Shown in pieces: positions 14,911 through 20,933 of a DNA stretch of 27,348 nt. The DNA is taken from the NCBI GenBank assembly GCA_964481435.1, contig CAYZTH010000009.1, positions 1 to 27,348 on the forward strand, in the 5' to 3' direction. Both the position numbers and the translations under genes were made by a program. Each line of letters begins with the position of its first letter. Position 1 is the first letter of the stretch. This DNA is from JAPLYB01 sp964481435. Lineage in GTDB: Archaea; Nanobdellota; Nanobdellia; Pacearchaeales; UBA284. Under the pieces are notes generated by a model. It had not been told where the DNA came from and did no database searches. It worked only from the letters and a program-made list of their open reading frames with translations.

Positions 14911-15636
14911 ATGGAACGTAGAAGAGAAAGATTTAGAAAAGGATCTCCCGCAGATTTAGAGGATCGAAAATCAAGAAAAGAAAAGAGAGAAGCACAGGAA
15001 CTTATGGATTGGATTCCTAAAACTGTCCTCGGAAAAGAGGTTCATGAGAATAAAGTAAAAAATATCGAAGAAGTTTTCGAGAGGAATTTGAAGATCCTTG
15101 AACCACAAATAGTAGATACCCTTCTTCCAAATATGGAATCTGACTTAATAAACATTGGACAATCAAAGGGTAAATTTGGTGGGGGGAAAAGAAGAGCCTG
15201 GAAACAAACCCAGAAGAAGACAGCAGAAGGTAATGTTCCTACATTTGCATGCATGACAGTCATTGGAGACAAAAATGGCCACGTAGGATTAGGATATGGA
15301 AAAGCAAAAGAAACCCTGCCCGCAAAACAAAAAGCACTGCAAAGAGCTAAACTGAATATAATTAAAATAAGAAGAGGATGTGGCAGTTTTGATTGCACAT
15401 GCTCAGAACCACACAGCATTCCATTCCAAGTCGAGGGAAAAGTAGGAAGCTCCAAGATAATCCTCATGCCTGCTCCAAAAGGAACTGGCCTAGTTATAGA
15501 TGGAGAATGCAAGAAAATTTTAAAGCTTGCAGGAATAAAAGATGTTTACACCATGAGTTTTGGCCAGACAAGAACCAAGATAAATATGATAAAAGCTTGT
15601 ATGAACGCCCTAATAAAATTAAATGATATGATATAA
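14911..15636 (+). CDS. rps5: Small-subunit ribosomal protein uS5
   Basis: uS5 affects decoding accuracy and mRNA unwinding. The 241-residue protein has an archaeal N-terminal extension with ELMDWIPKTVLGKEVHENKV. The dsRNA-binding-like S5 domain contains RRAWKQTQKKTAEGNVPTFA, and GDKNGHVGLGYGKAKET, the usual glycine-rich signature. The C-terminal domain includes PAPKGTGLVIDGECKKILKL and the end MSFGQTRTKINMIKACMNAL. It starts 1 base after the uL18 stop. Confidence 0.96.
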   Translation: MERRRERFRKGSPADLEDRKSRKEKREAQELMDWIPKTVLGKEVHENKVKNIEEVFERNLKILEPQIVDTLLPNMESDLINIGQSKGKFGGGKRRAWKQTQKKTAEGNVPTFACMTVIGDKNGHVGLGYGKAKETLPAKQKALQRAKLNIIKIRRGCGSFDCTCSEPHSIPFQVEGKVGSSKIILMPAPKGTGLVIDGECKKILKLAGIKDVYTMSFGQTRTKINMIKACMNALIKLNDMI

Positions 15637-15669
15637 ATAGAAAATAACCAAACCTATAATCAAATAAAA

Positions 15670-15697
15670 GCAAGATGCATCAGCACAAACTTCTTGC
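15670..15697 (+). promoter_or_regulatory. Leader hairpin of the TGC/GCAC family, copy 3 (uL30)
   Basis: Outer arms GCAAGA and TCTTGC (6 bp) enclose inner stem TGC/GCA with loop ATCA, followed by the 3'-side bulge CAAACT. It ends 32 bases before the uL30 ATG. A TATA-like TTAAATAA at 15704-15711 lies downstream of it, so a DNA-level role cannot be excluded for this copy. Confidence 0.5.
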
Positions 15698-15729
15698 CAA
15701 AGATTAAATAACTTAACTTAAAATAAAAA

Positions 15730-16173
15730 ATGACAAAAATACTCGCCATAAGAATCCGGGGACAGGTAGATGTTTCAAAAGACATCGAGATGACTCTTCA
15801 GATGATGAGATTAAGAAGAAAATTTGCTGCTTCACTTATTGAAAAGACTAAAGAAAATGAGGGTATGCTGAAGAAAGCAATAGACTACATCGCATTTGGA
15901 GAGATTGATGCAGAAACTCTCAAACAGCTTCTTATGAAAAGAGGACGAAAACAGGGGGATAAACCTCTTGAATTTGCAGGCAAAACTATGGAAGAGACTG
16001 TAAAAAAACTTCTTGAAAGCAAAACAACCCTCTCAGATCTAAAGATAAAACCATTCTTCAGACTTCATCCACCAAAAGGGGGATTCAAGAAATCAATAAA
16101 GCTTATCTATCCCAAGGGGGTTCTTGGTAACCGGGGCAATAAAGTCAATGAGTTAGTCCTTAAGATGCTCTAG
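15730..16173 (+). CDS. rpl30: Large-subunit ribosomal protein uL30
   Basis: The 147-residue length is the long archaeal form of uL30. It starts AIRIRGQVDVSKDIEMTLQM with the conserved IRGxV and the LRLRRK-like MRLRRKFAASLIE. The C-terminal part has KPFFRLHPPKGGFKKSIKLI, typical of archaea. It is the last gene of the ribosomal run; the usual followers uL15 and secY are not present. The 93-base spacer before it carries a hairpin element and a possible TATA box placing the transcript start near the ATG. Confidence 0.95.
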   Translation: MTKILAIRIRGQVDVSKDIEMTLQMMRLRRKFAASLIEKTKENEGMLKKAIDYIAFGEIDAETLKQLLMKRGRKQGDKPLEFAGKTMEETVKKLLESKTTLSDLKIKPFFRLHPPKGGFKKSIKLIYPKGVLGNRGNKVNELVLKML

Positions 16174-16236
16174 TTACGATAAGAAAAAGAATAAATACCC
16201 CTATTACTAGTTTCTCTAAAAGAGGCAAGTCAAAAA

Positions 16237-17652
16237 ATGAATTTTATGTATATTGATTTGGGAATTTTAGCTCTCTTTTGTATCTTCTCTGCCTTTTTTC
16301 TTTATAAAAATAAACATAAAGTAAAAAGAGAAGGATTTTTCTTCTTGTATAAAACCAAATTCGGCCTGAAGTTTATGGATAATTTCAGCAAAAAATTTCA
16401 TAAGCAACTCAAAGTCTTAGCGTATATCTCAATAACATTCGGTTATTTCGCAATGGCCGCGATGGTTGCTCTGTTAATCTATAATATATTTGTATTAATT
16501 AAAATGCCCGTAATAACTAATGCTCCCCCGATAATGCCCGTAATTCCTTACGCTCCCCAGATATTCAAGATTCAGGGTTTGCCAAATTTTTATTTTATCC
16601 ACTGGATAATTATCCTCGCAATAATGGCAATAACTCATGAATTCGCTCACGGAATATTTGCAAGACATATGAAAGTGAAAGTGAAATCAAGCGGCTTTGG
16701 TTTTATTGGCCCTCTTCCACTAGCTTTTGTTGAACCTGATGAAAAATCCATGTCAAAGAAAAAGAGAAAAGACCAACTTGCGATGCTTTCAGCAGGATCA
16801 TTTTCAAATTTTGTATTTTTCTTGATCTTCGGACTAATTTTCTTATTATTCATAAGCCTAAGTTTTCATGCAACAACGCCATTATACGGGGGAGGGATGA
16901 TTAATTCAAGCGACATAAAATTCATAACCCTGGATAATACCAATTACTCCCTTCTTGAATTAAAGAACATAAACCCGAATATGCTGCCAGAAAAATCAAT
17001 GGTCTATACAGATACCTCTTCTTTCGTTCTGACAAGAGACCTTTTTTCTCAACAATATAAAAATATTTCAAATCCAGAAAACAAAACAATAGTCGCCTAC
17101 TTTAGTGCTCCTTTGATAAATGCCAACATTAAAGGGCAAATCCTAGAAATAAATGGCTTAAAGTATTCAGACCCACAAATCTTTGCAATCCTAAACTCCA
17201 CCACGCCAGGACAACATATCGAAATAAAAACCGACAAAGGCACATACAACATCATTGCCGCCGTAAATCCAAGTAATTCTTCAAAAGGATTCTTGGGAAT
17301 AAATTACAGATCTCCTCCTAAAACATTCGCTGAGAAATTACAATCCTGGGCCATGTCTATGAATAATCCTTTTATGAACTATGAGCCATTTAACAGAGAT
17401 GCCTTCTCATTTATCTCCGTATTCATGTTCTGGTTAGTTATGCTTCTCTTTGCAATATCAACATTCAATATGCTCCCATTCGGATTTTTAGATGGAGGAA
17501 AATTCTTCTTCCTCACCATGTTAGGAATAACAAAATCCAAAAAAAGTGCCGAAGTCTGGTATAAGATAGCGAGCCTGGTTATCGTACTCATAATCCTTGT
17601 CATGGTTTTTGTCTGGCTCTGGAGAATGTATCTCTTCAAAATTTTTATCTAA
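16237..17652 (+). CDS. Site-2 protease family (M50) intramembrane metalloprotease
   Basis: These enzymes cut membrane-embedded substrates with zinc, often to release membrane-bound regulators or to clear signal peptides. In the 471-residue protein, the zinc motif HEFAH lies at residues 134-138 inside a hydrophobic segment. The third ligand motif, LPFGFLDGG, lies at 413-421 (D419). Between them residues 280-345 form a PDZ-like domain (IKGQILEINGLKYSDPQIF, TPGQHIEIKTDKGTY). At least five membrane segments are visible, at about 5-22, 62-90, 120-140, 182-205 and 390-415, plus one near the C-terminus. The gene occupies the place where uL15 and secY usually follow uL30. Its substrate is unknown. 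Confidence 0.92.
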   Translation: MNFMYIDLGILALFCIFSAFFLYKNKHKVKREGFFFLYKTKFGLKFMDNFSKKFHKQLKVLAYISITFGYFAMAAMVALLIYNIFVLIKMPVITNAPPIMPVIPYAPQIFKIQGLPNFYFIHWIIILAIMAITHEFAHGIFARHMKVKVKSSGFGFIGPLPLAFVEPDEKSMSKKKRKDQLAMLSAGSFSNFVFFLIFGLIFLLFISLSFHATTPLYGGGMINSSDIKFITLDNTNYSLLELKNINPNMLPEKSMVYTDTSSFVLTRDLFSQQYKNISNPENKTIVAYFSAPLINANIKGQILEINGLKYSDPQIFAILNSTTPGQHIEIKTDKGTYNIIAAVNPSNSSKGFLGINYRSPPKTFAEKLQSWAMSMNNPFMNYEPFNRDAFSFISVFMFWLVMLLFAISTFNMLPFGFLDGGKFFFLTMLGITKSKKSAEVWYKIASLVIVLIILVMVFVWLWRMYLFKIFI

Positions 17653-17687
17653 AAAATTCAAACATTCCAGGGGATAATATACAAAAA

Positions 17688-17696
17688 TTTAAATTA
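17688..17696 (+). promoter_or_regulatory. TATA box in front of the orphan tRNA half
   Basis: TTTAAATTA is centred 27 bases before the first base of the tRNA-like fragment. The spacing is the same as for the intact tRNA-Pro and tRNA-Val genes of this window, suggesting the fragment is, or recently was, transcribed. Confidence 0.5.
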
Positions 17697-17718
17697 TCTG
17701 TATTTCTCATCAATTTAC

Positions 17719-17739
17719 GGGCCGATAGTCCAACGGTAG
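17719..17739 (+). pseudogene. 5' part of a tRNA gene (acceptor and D-arm) without a 3' half
   Basis: The 21 bases have the features of a tRNA 5' end: acceptor strand GGGCCGA, TA at positions 8-9, D-stem GTCC, and a D-loop AACGGTA with the invariant GG. The D-stem should close with GGAC, but after its first G the sequence turns into AAAGATATA. No matching 3' strand (TCGGCCC) occurs nearby. 17 of 21 positions agree with tRNA-Ala(GGC) of this window. It may be a tRNA broken by insertion of the endonuclease gene that follows, an exon of an intron-containing or split tRNA, or a relic of recombination. Confidence 0.5.
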
Positions 17740-17744
17740 AAAGA

Positions 17745-17753
17745 TATATAAAT
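17745..17753 (+). promoter_or_regulatory. TATA box of the endonuclease gene
   Basis: TATATAAAT is centred about 24 bases before the ATG of the endonuclease, so that gene would be leaderless or nearly so. It follows the tRNA fragment directly. Confidence 0.4.
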
Positions 17754-17772
17754 CTGCCAAAGTTCATATGTA

Positions 17773-18750
17773 ATGAGGGTTTTTATTAAAGATTCAAAAG
17801 CATTTTTTAAAGAGATCTTGTTAAAGAATCATCTCAGTTTGATTAAACTTGCAAAAGTAGTAAATTGCAATTATTCAACACTAAAGAAATATACTCGGGG
17901 GGAGATTTCTATTCCGGAAGAAACTTTTCAAAAAATGCGTGAACTATCCCAAAACAAGAAAAGTTGGAACAAAAAAATTTCAATGCAAGCAGATAATTGG
18001 GGAAAAATTAAAGGGGGCTCAAACTATGCATTAAGAAAGGATGTAAAAAAAAGAATAGCCCATGCAAGAAAATTCAAAAAACGAACAGACGTAAATATTA
18101 ATCTGGACCCCTTGTTTTGTGAATTTTATGGCATGCTTCTAGGGGATGGATGCATTTCAAAATTTATAGACTATGAAGGAGTAAACAGAATTGCAATTTA
18201 TATTTCAGGTAATAAAAAACTTGATTCAAACTATCTGAAAGATTGGAAAATCCGTCTCAAGAAAGAGTATGGGTTATACTGTTATTATTATGAACATAAA
18301 AAACGAAATGTCTGCAATCTAATTATAAAAAATAAAGGGCTTTGCCTGAACATCAATAAAAAATTTGAATTTCCGATAGGAATCAAATACAATAGTTTAA
18401 AAATCTCAAACAAGATTTTAAAACTTCCTTGGGATATAAAAAAATTTGTTATAAGGGGACTTTTTGATACCGACGGTTGTCTTTTTGCGAGAAAAGATGA
18501 AAATTTTAAATATCCACATATTAGTATCAGTTCAAAAAGTGAATCCTTCCTTATTCAAATAAAAACGCTCTTAAGGGCCCAAGCATACCCTGCCTATATT
18601 TCTAACACAAACGTGATAATAAAAGGAAAACAGAATATTGAAAGATGGTTCAAAGATATTGGTAGCTCAAACCAGAGAAATTTAGGAAAGTATAAATATT
18701 TCAATAAATATGGATTTTTGCCTTCAAGAATTAACGGGCTGGTGGTGTAA
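17773..18750 (+). CDS. LAGLIDADG homing endonuclease-like protein with N-terminal HTH
   Basis: A 325-residue protein. Residues about 11-55 look like an XRE-type helix-turn-helix (LIKLAKVVNCNYSTLKKYTR). Two LAGLIDADG helices are visible: FYGMLLGDG at 118-126 and FVIRGLFDTDG at 225-235, both with the acidic residue at the catalytic end, so the enzyme may be an active single-chain double-motif nuclease. Such proteins normally cut an intron-less or intein-less allele of their host gene. Here the gene starts 33 bases after a broken tRNA 5' end, and its last five codons, including the stop, lie inside tRNA-Ala(CGC). The composition is AT-rich like the surroundings. It may instead be a domesticated regulator. 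Confidence 0.85.
   Translation: MRVFIKDSKAFFKEILLKNHLSLIKLAKVVNCNYSTLKKYTRGEISIPEETFQKMRELSQNKKSWNKKISMQADNWGKIKGGSNYALRKDVKKRIAHARKFKKRTDVNINLDPLFCEFYGMLLGDGCISKFIDYEGVNRIAIYISGNKKLDSNYLKDWKIRLKKEYGLYCYYYEHKKRNVCNLIIKNKGLCLNINKKFEFPIGIKYNSLKISNKILKLPWDIKKFVIRGLFDTDGCLFARKDENFKYPHISISSKSESFLIQIKTLLRAQAYPAYISNTNVIIKGKQNIERWFKDIGSSNQRNLGKYKYFNKYGFLPSRINGLVV
18703..18711 (+). promoter_or_regulatory. Possible TATA box of tRNA-Ala(CGC) inside the endonuclease gene
   Basis: AATAAATAT is centred 29 bases before the tRNA. It lies within the coding region of the endonuclease, so promoter and codons overlap. TATAAATATT at 18691-18700 is a more distant alternative. Confidence 0.35.
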
Positions 18751-18807
18751 TGGTAACACATTTCCTTCGCAAGGAAGAGAGTCTGGGTTCAATTCCCAGC
18801 CAGTCCA
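18736..18807 (+). tRNA. tRNA-Ala (anticodon CGC)
   Basis: A complete cloverleaf: acceptor GGGCTGG with CCAGTCC, which contains the G3:U70 pair that marks alanine tRNAs; D-arm GTGT-AATGGTA-ACAC; anticodon stem TTTCC/GGAAG with loop TTCGCAA (anticodon CGC); variable AGAGT; T-arm CTGGG-TTCAATT-CCCAG. Discriminator A, no encoded CCA. Its first 15 bases are also the end of the endonuclease reading frame. Confidence 0.95.
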
Positions 18808-18827
18808 TGTTTATTGACGGATAATTA

Positions 18828-18836
18828 TTTTTTTTT
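18828..18836 (+). terminator. T-run terminator after tRNA-Ala(CGC)
   Basis: A run of nine T follows the tRNA by 20 bases. Oligo-T tracts end transcription in archaea, so this is a likely terminator. Confidence 0.5.
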
Positions 18837-18883
18837 GCAAATTGAACTAAAAACCCTAAAAAATTAAAAAGTTTAAGCAAAAT

Positions 18884-18920
18884 ATACTTTTTCTGAAAAC
18901 CTGAAAAAAAGAAAAAGTAT
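18884..18920. repeat. Perfect 11-bp inverted repeat entering a TATA box
   Basis: Arms ATACTTTTTCT (18884-18894) and AGAAAAAGTAT (18910-18920) are exact reverse complements around 15 bases. The right arm runs into the TATA-like box TATTTAAA (18918-18925) of the short Lys-rich ORF. This placement would suit an operator that blocks TBP/TFB. It could also be an RNA hairpin. Confidence 0.5.
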
Positions 18921-18925
18921 TTAAA
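18918..18925 (+). promoter_or_regulatory. TATA box of the short Lys-rich ORF
   Basis: TATTTAAA preceded by purine-rich GAAAAAG looks like a BRE/TATA pair. The transcript would begin near 18949, giving a leader of about 48 bases before the ATG at 18997. Confidence 0.45.
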
Positions 18926-18996
18926 GAAGTTTAACATTAAATAATATCCAAAAATAAGGATAATAAATAAAAAAACATAAAAAAGAGGAGAAGAAA

Positions 18997-19038
18997 ATGC
19001 CAAAAAAGAAAAAAGCAGCCAAAAAAAAGAAGAGATAA
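18997..19038 (+). CDS. Very short Lys-rich peptide ORF (13 codons)
   Basis: The frame encodes MPKKKKAAKKKKR and a TAA stop. It is preceded at 6 bases by GAGGAG, a Shine-Dalgarno-like sequence that is rare in this window, where most genes have A-rich or no leaders. A TATA box with an inverted repeat lies upstream, and long T-tracts follow from about 19050. The peptide is almost purely basic, so it may bind nucleic acid or ribosomes, or be a leader peptide. I know no named family; eL41 is similarly tiny and basic but differs in sequence. Alternatively, the locus is a small RNA. Confidence 0.4.
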   Translation: MPKKKKAAKKKKR

Positions 19039-19049
19039 GATCTCTAGTT

Positions 19050-19087
19050 AATTTATTTTTTTTATTTTTTTTTATTTAATCTTTTTT
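19050..19087 (+). terminator. T-rich terminator
   Basis: The stretch holds three T-runs (eight, nine and seven T) starting 12 bases after the stop of the short ORF. This is strong archaeal termination signal for plus-strand transcripts, and it separates them from the convergent minus-strand gene. Confidence 0.55.
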
Positions 19088-19125
19088 TACCCTAATTTTT
19101 GATAATCTTAATACATTAAAATCAT

Positions 19126-19488
19126 TCAGAATTCTGCAACACCGTCTTTAGTCAAAGCTACAAATTTGATTCCAACAGGCAGATTTATCAAAGCAGACAT
19201 CAAGGCCATGTGCTCTTTGCCCTCACCAGAAGCTAAACTCAAGGCAACTTCCATTCCAGAGAATTTATCCTGCAGCTTATTCTTCAAATCATCTATCACT
19301 TCAAGAATGGGCTTGTCAAAATTTGTTTTAATTATTGTTGCATTCCTTGAAAAATCAAATTCCCCTATCTTCGAGGCCGCAAACTCAGAACAAATAAGGA
19401 ATATCTTTTCCCACTGGCCTTTATTTATTATTCCTGCAACTTGTCCCCAAGTGCCTTTTCCGCTCGACATCAATGCTACAAATTCCAT
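19126..19488 (-). CDS. Small Rossmann-like protein, possibly CARF-related
   Basis: From the ATG at 19488 the product has 120 residues; an upstream TTG would add three residues. A TATA box at 19510-19517 places the transcript start at the ATG, so it is leaderless. The sequence alternates beta strands and helices: EFVALMSSGKGTWGQVAGI, then KIFLICSEFAASK, and late in the chain MEVALSLASGEGKEHMALMS followed by VGIKFVALTKDG. The glycine-containing strand-helix step resembles the ligand-binding pattern of CARF domains, but this is a weak resemblance. No nuclease motif is seen. It is divergent to a winged-helix gene. Confidence 0.6.
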   Translation of the reverse strand: MEFVALMSSGKGTWGQVAGIINKGQWEKIFLICSEFAASKIGEFDFSRNATIIKTNFDKPILEVIDDLKNKLQDKFSGMEVALSLASGEGKEHMALMSALINLPVGIKFVALTKDGVAEF

Positions 19489-19573
19489 GATAAACAAAAG
19501 CCAAGAATATTTATAAAGATTGTTGGTTTAGAGGATATACTAAAAACCGAGTTAAGTGTCAAGTAAAATCCTT

Positions 19574-19614
19574 TGGTTTTGCAATTTTGTGAACTTGAGA
19601 GTTCACCAAAACCA
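19574..19614. promoter_or_regulatory. Two-part inverted repeat between divergent genes
   Basis: An inner repeat GTGAACT/AGTTCAC (19589-19595 and 19600-19606, loop TGAG) is flanked by an outer repeat TGGTTTTG/CAAAACCA (19574-19581 and 19607-19614). The left side has seven extra bases. The element touches the TATA-like TTAAATAAAA of the winged-helix gene, so it is a good operator candidate for that regulator. Confidence 0.55.
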
Positions 19615-19662
19615 TTAAATAAAATCCCTCGCACTTACAAAAGAATACCCCTTAACACAAAA

Positions 19663-20106
19663 ATGAGAGAAACACCCCTCAGTGAAATAACTCTAAGAAA
19701 ATACGAAAAACCCTATGAGATGAATAAAAGGGAACTTGTCAAGAAAATCTGCCTCTCCCTGGGCCTCTTACAACCGGGGGATTCAAGAGACATTGCTGTT
19801 GACATTCTTCTAGTTCTTTTAGATGCAAAAAAAGAAAAGAAAGAACTTGACTCAAACCAGATTCAAGAACTTGCCATAAAATCAAGAGAGAAGGCGAATC
19901 TCGAACTTAAGGGCATAGCAGACTCAAACATAAGAAGGCAATTAAAGAAGCTCAGAGATCTTTTCATCATTGAAAAGCAGAACAATCTTTACAAGATAAC
20001 TGAATTCTCCAACCTAAACGAGCTCTTTGAAAAGAAGATAGAAAATTTCTATCTTCCAGAAATTCTTGACCGAGTTAAGGAATACCTTAATGCACTAGAG
20101 AAATAA
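19663..20106 (+). CDS. Winged-helix DNA-binding protein, archaeal
   Basis: From the ATG at 19663 the product has 147 residues. The frame stays open upstream to a TTG at 19573, but that start would lie before the predicted transcript start (about 19646). The start MRETPLSEITLRKYEKP looks conserved in related archaea as far as I remember. The middle, SRDIAVDILLVLLDAKKE then ADSNIRRQLKKLRDLFII followed by EKQNNLYKITEF, fits a winged helix with its wing. The C-terminus is helical and may dimerise. It precedes the uL1 operon and lies opposite the Rossmann-like gene. Function unknown; a transcription regulator is likely. Confidence 0.7.
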   Translation: MRETPLSEITLRKYEKPYEMNKRELVKKICLSLGLLQPGDSRDIAVDILLVLLDAKKEKKELDSNQIQELAIKSREKANLELKGIADSNIRRQLKKLRDLFIIEKQNNLYKITEFSNLNELFEKKIENFYLPEILDRVKEYLNALEK

Positions 20107-20119
20107 CCACTTCTCAAAA

Positions 20120-20129
20120 CCTTTAAAAA
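20120..20129 (+). promoter_or_regulatory. BRE/TATA promoter of the uL1 operon
   Basis: CCTTTAAAAA lies in an 18-base stretch (20114-20131) identical to the one before uL3 (4612-4629). The predicted start near 20152 gives a leader of about 130 bases, one of the longest in the window, filled with structured elements. Confidence 0.6.
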
Positions 20130-20157
20130 CCCTCAAATCCAAGAGTAAATATCCAAA

Positions 20158-20204
20158 GTGCTCACGCACATACTACGTTTCTTAGCGTAGGAGGATGATT
20201 GCGT
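20158..20204 (+). promoter_or_regulatory. Candidate autoregulatory structure in the uL1 leader
   Basis: Two alternatives share bases 20164-20169. Either GTGC/GCAC (20158-20161 with 20166-20169) forms a small hairpin, or ACGCA/TGCGT (20164-20168 with 20200-20204) closes a larger structure. The larger one contains stem CTACG/CGTAG (20173-20177 with 20186-20190) and an asymmetric internal loop (CATA opposite GAGGATGAT). L1 proteins are known to repress their own mRNA by binding a copy of their rRNA site, which has two stems and an asymmetric loop. This leader fits that architecture, by inference. Confidence 0.45.
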
Positions 20205-20224
20205 TAAAGAAATTTGATAATCAA

Positions 20225-20254
20225 TTGCTAAGTGCATCGGCACAAAATTAGCAA
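20225..20254 (+). promoter_or_regulatory. Leader hairpin of the TGC/GCAC family, copy 2 (uL1)
   Basis: Outer arms TTGCTAA and TTAGCAA enclose inner stem GTGC/GCAC with loop ATCG, with AAAA unpaired on the 3' side. It ends 28 bases before the uL1 ATG. The outer arms are identical to those before uL18, whereas loop and bulge differ. Confidence 0.6.
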
Positions 20255-20282
20255 CAAAAGAAATCAATCACAATAAAGAAAA

Positions 20283-20915
20283 ATGAATTTCAAACAAGCA
20301 TTACAAGAACTTAGAAGTGTGTCTGAAAAACGTGAATTTGATCAGACTCTGGAACTAGTCATAAATCTAAGAAGTTTTGACACCCAAAAAGAATCAGTCA
20401 ATACCTTCCTTCTTCTTCCAAATACCTATAAACAGAAAAACATCGCGGCATTCTTAGACACCATAAAAAAATCCGACCTATTAACAAGGATATTCACAAA
20501 AGATGAACTTGACAAGATACTTCCAAAAGAAATGAAAAAGTTCGCAAAAAAACAAGACTTTTTCATTTCCTCGGCTAAACTCATGCCACTAGTTGCTTCA
20601 AAGTTCGGAAAGATTCTTGGCTCAGCAGGAAAAATGCCTGACCCAAAAATAGGCTGTGTCCTTATGCAAGAAAATGAACAGAACCTTAAAGATTCTGTGG
20701 AAAAGCTCCAAAAAACCGTCAAAATAAAAACAAAAGAAAGAAGCCTAAAAATTCCCCTTGGAAAAGAGTCCATGCCCGATGATAAACTTATAGAGAACCT
20801 AGACAAAACATTCAAGACAATCATAGCTGCTCTGCCAAAAAAAGAATTCAATGTAAGAAATACCCTAATCAAATTCACGATGTCTAAATCAATTAAGGTC
20901 AAACTAGACAAATAA
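20283..20915 (+). CDS. rpl1: Large-subunit ribosomal protein uL1
   Basis: uL1 forms the mobile L1 stalk that releases deacylated tRNA, and in archaea represses its own mRNA. The 210-residue protein has the two-domain pattern: start KQALQELRSVSEKREFDQTL, then VNTFLLLPN, the central domain with FFISSAKLMPLVASKFGKIL and GSAGKMPDP, where GKMPxP is diagnostic, and the C-terminal KFTMSKSIKVKLD. It heads the stalk operon uL1-uL10-P1, separated from uL11 by about 19 kb, whereas these are often adjacent. Confidence 0.96.
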   Translation: MNFKQALQELRSVSEKREFDQTLELVINLRSFDTQKESVNTFLLLPNTYKQKNIAAFLDTIKKSDLLTRIFTKDELDKILPKEMKKFAKKQDFFISSAKLMPLVASKFGKILGSAGKMPDPKIGCVLMQENEQNLKDSVEKLQKTVKIKTKERSLKIPLGKESMPDDKLIENLDKTFKTIIAALPKKEFNVRNTLIKFTMSKSIKVKLDK

Positions 20916-20933
20916 ATCTAAAAATAAGTAAAA

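Noticed and set aside
17719..17739. Idea that the fragment is an attachment-site duplicate of tRNA-Ala(CGC)
   Set aside because: Integrative elements normally duplicate the 3' end of a tRNA as an identical copy. This is a 5' end and differs from tRNA-Ala(CGC) at about a third of positions.
17719..18807. Idea that the tRNA fragment and tRNA-Ala(CGC) are the two exons of one tRNA
   Set aside because: tRNA-Ala(CGC) is complete by itself, and the fragment's acceptor strand does not pair fully with its 3' end (mismatches at two positions).
18731..19003. Minus-strand open frame across tRNA-Ala(CGC)
   Set aside because: It covers a tRNA gene and AT-rich spacer and has the composition of non-coding sequence.
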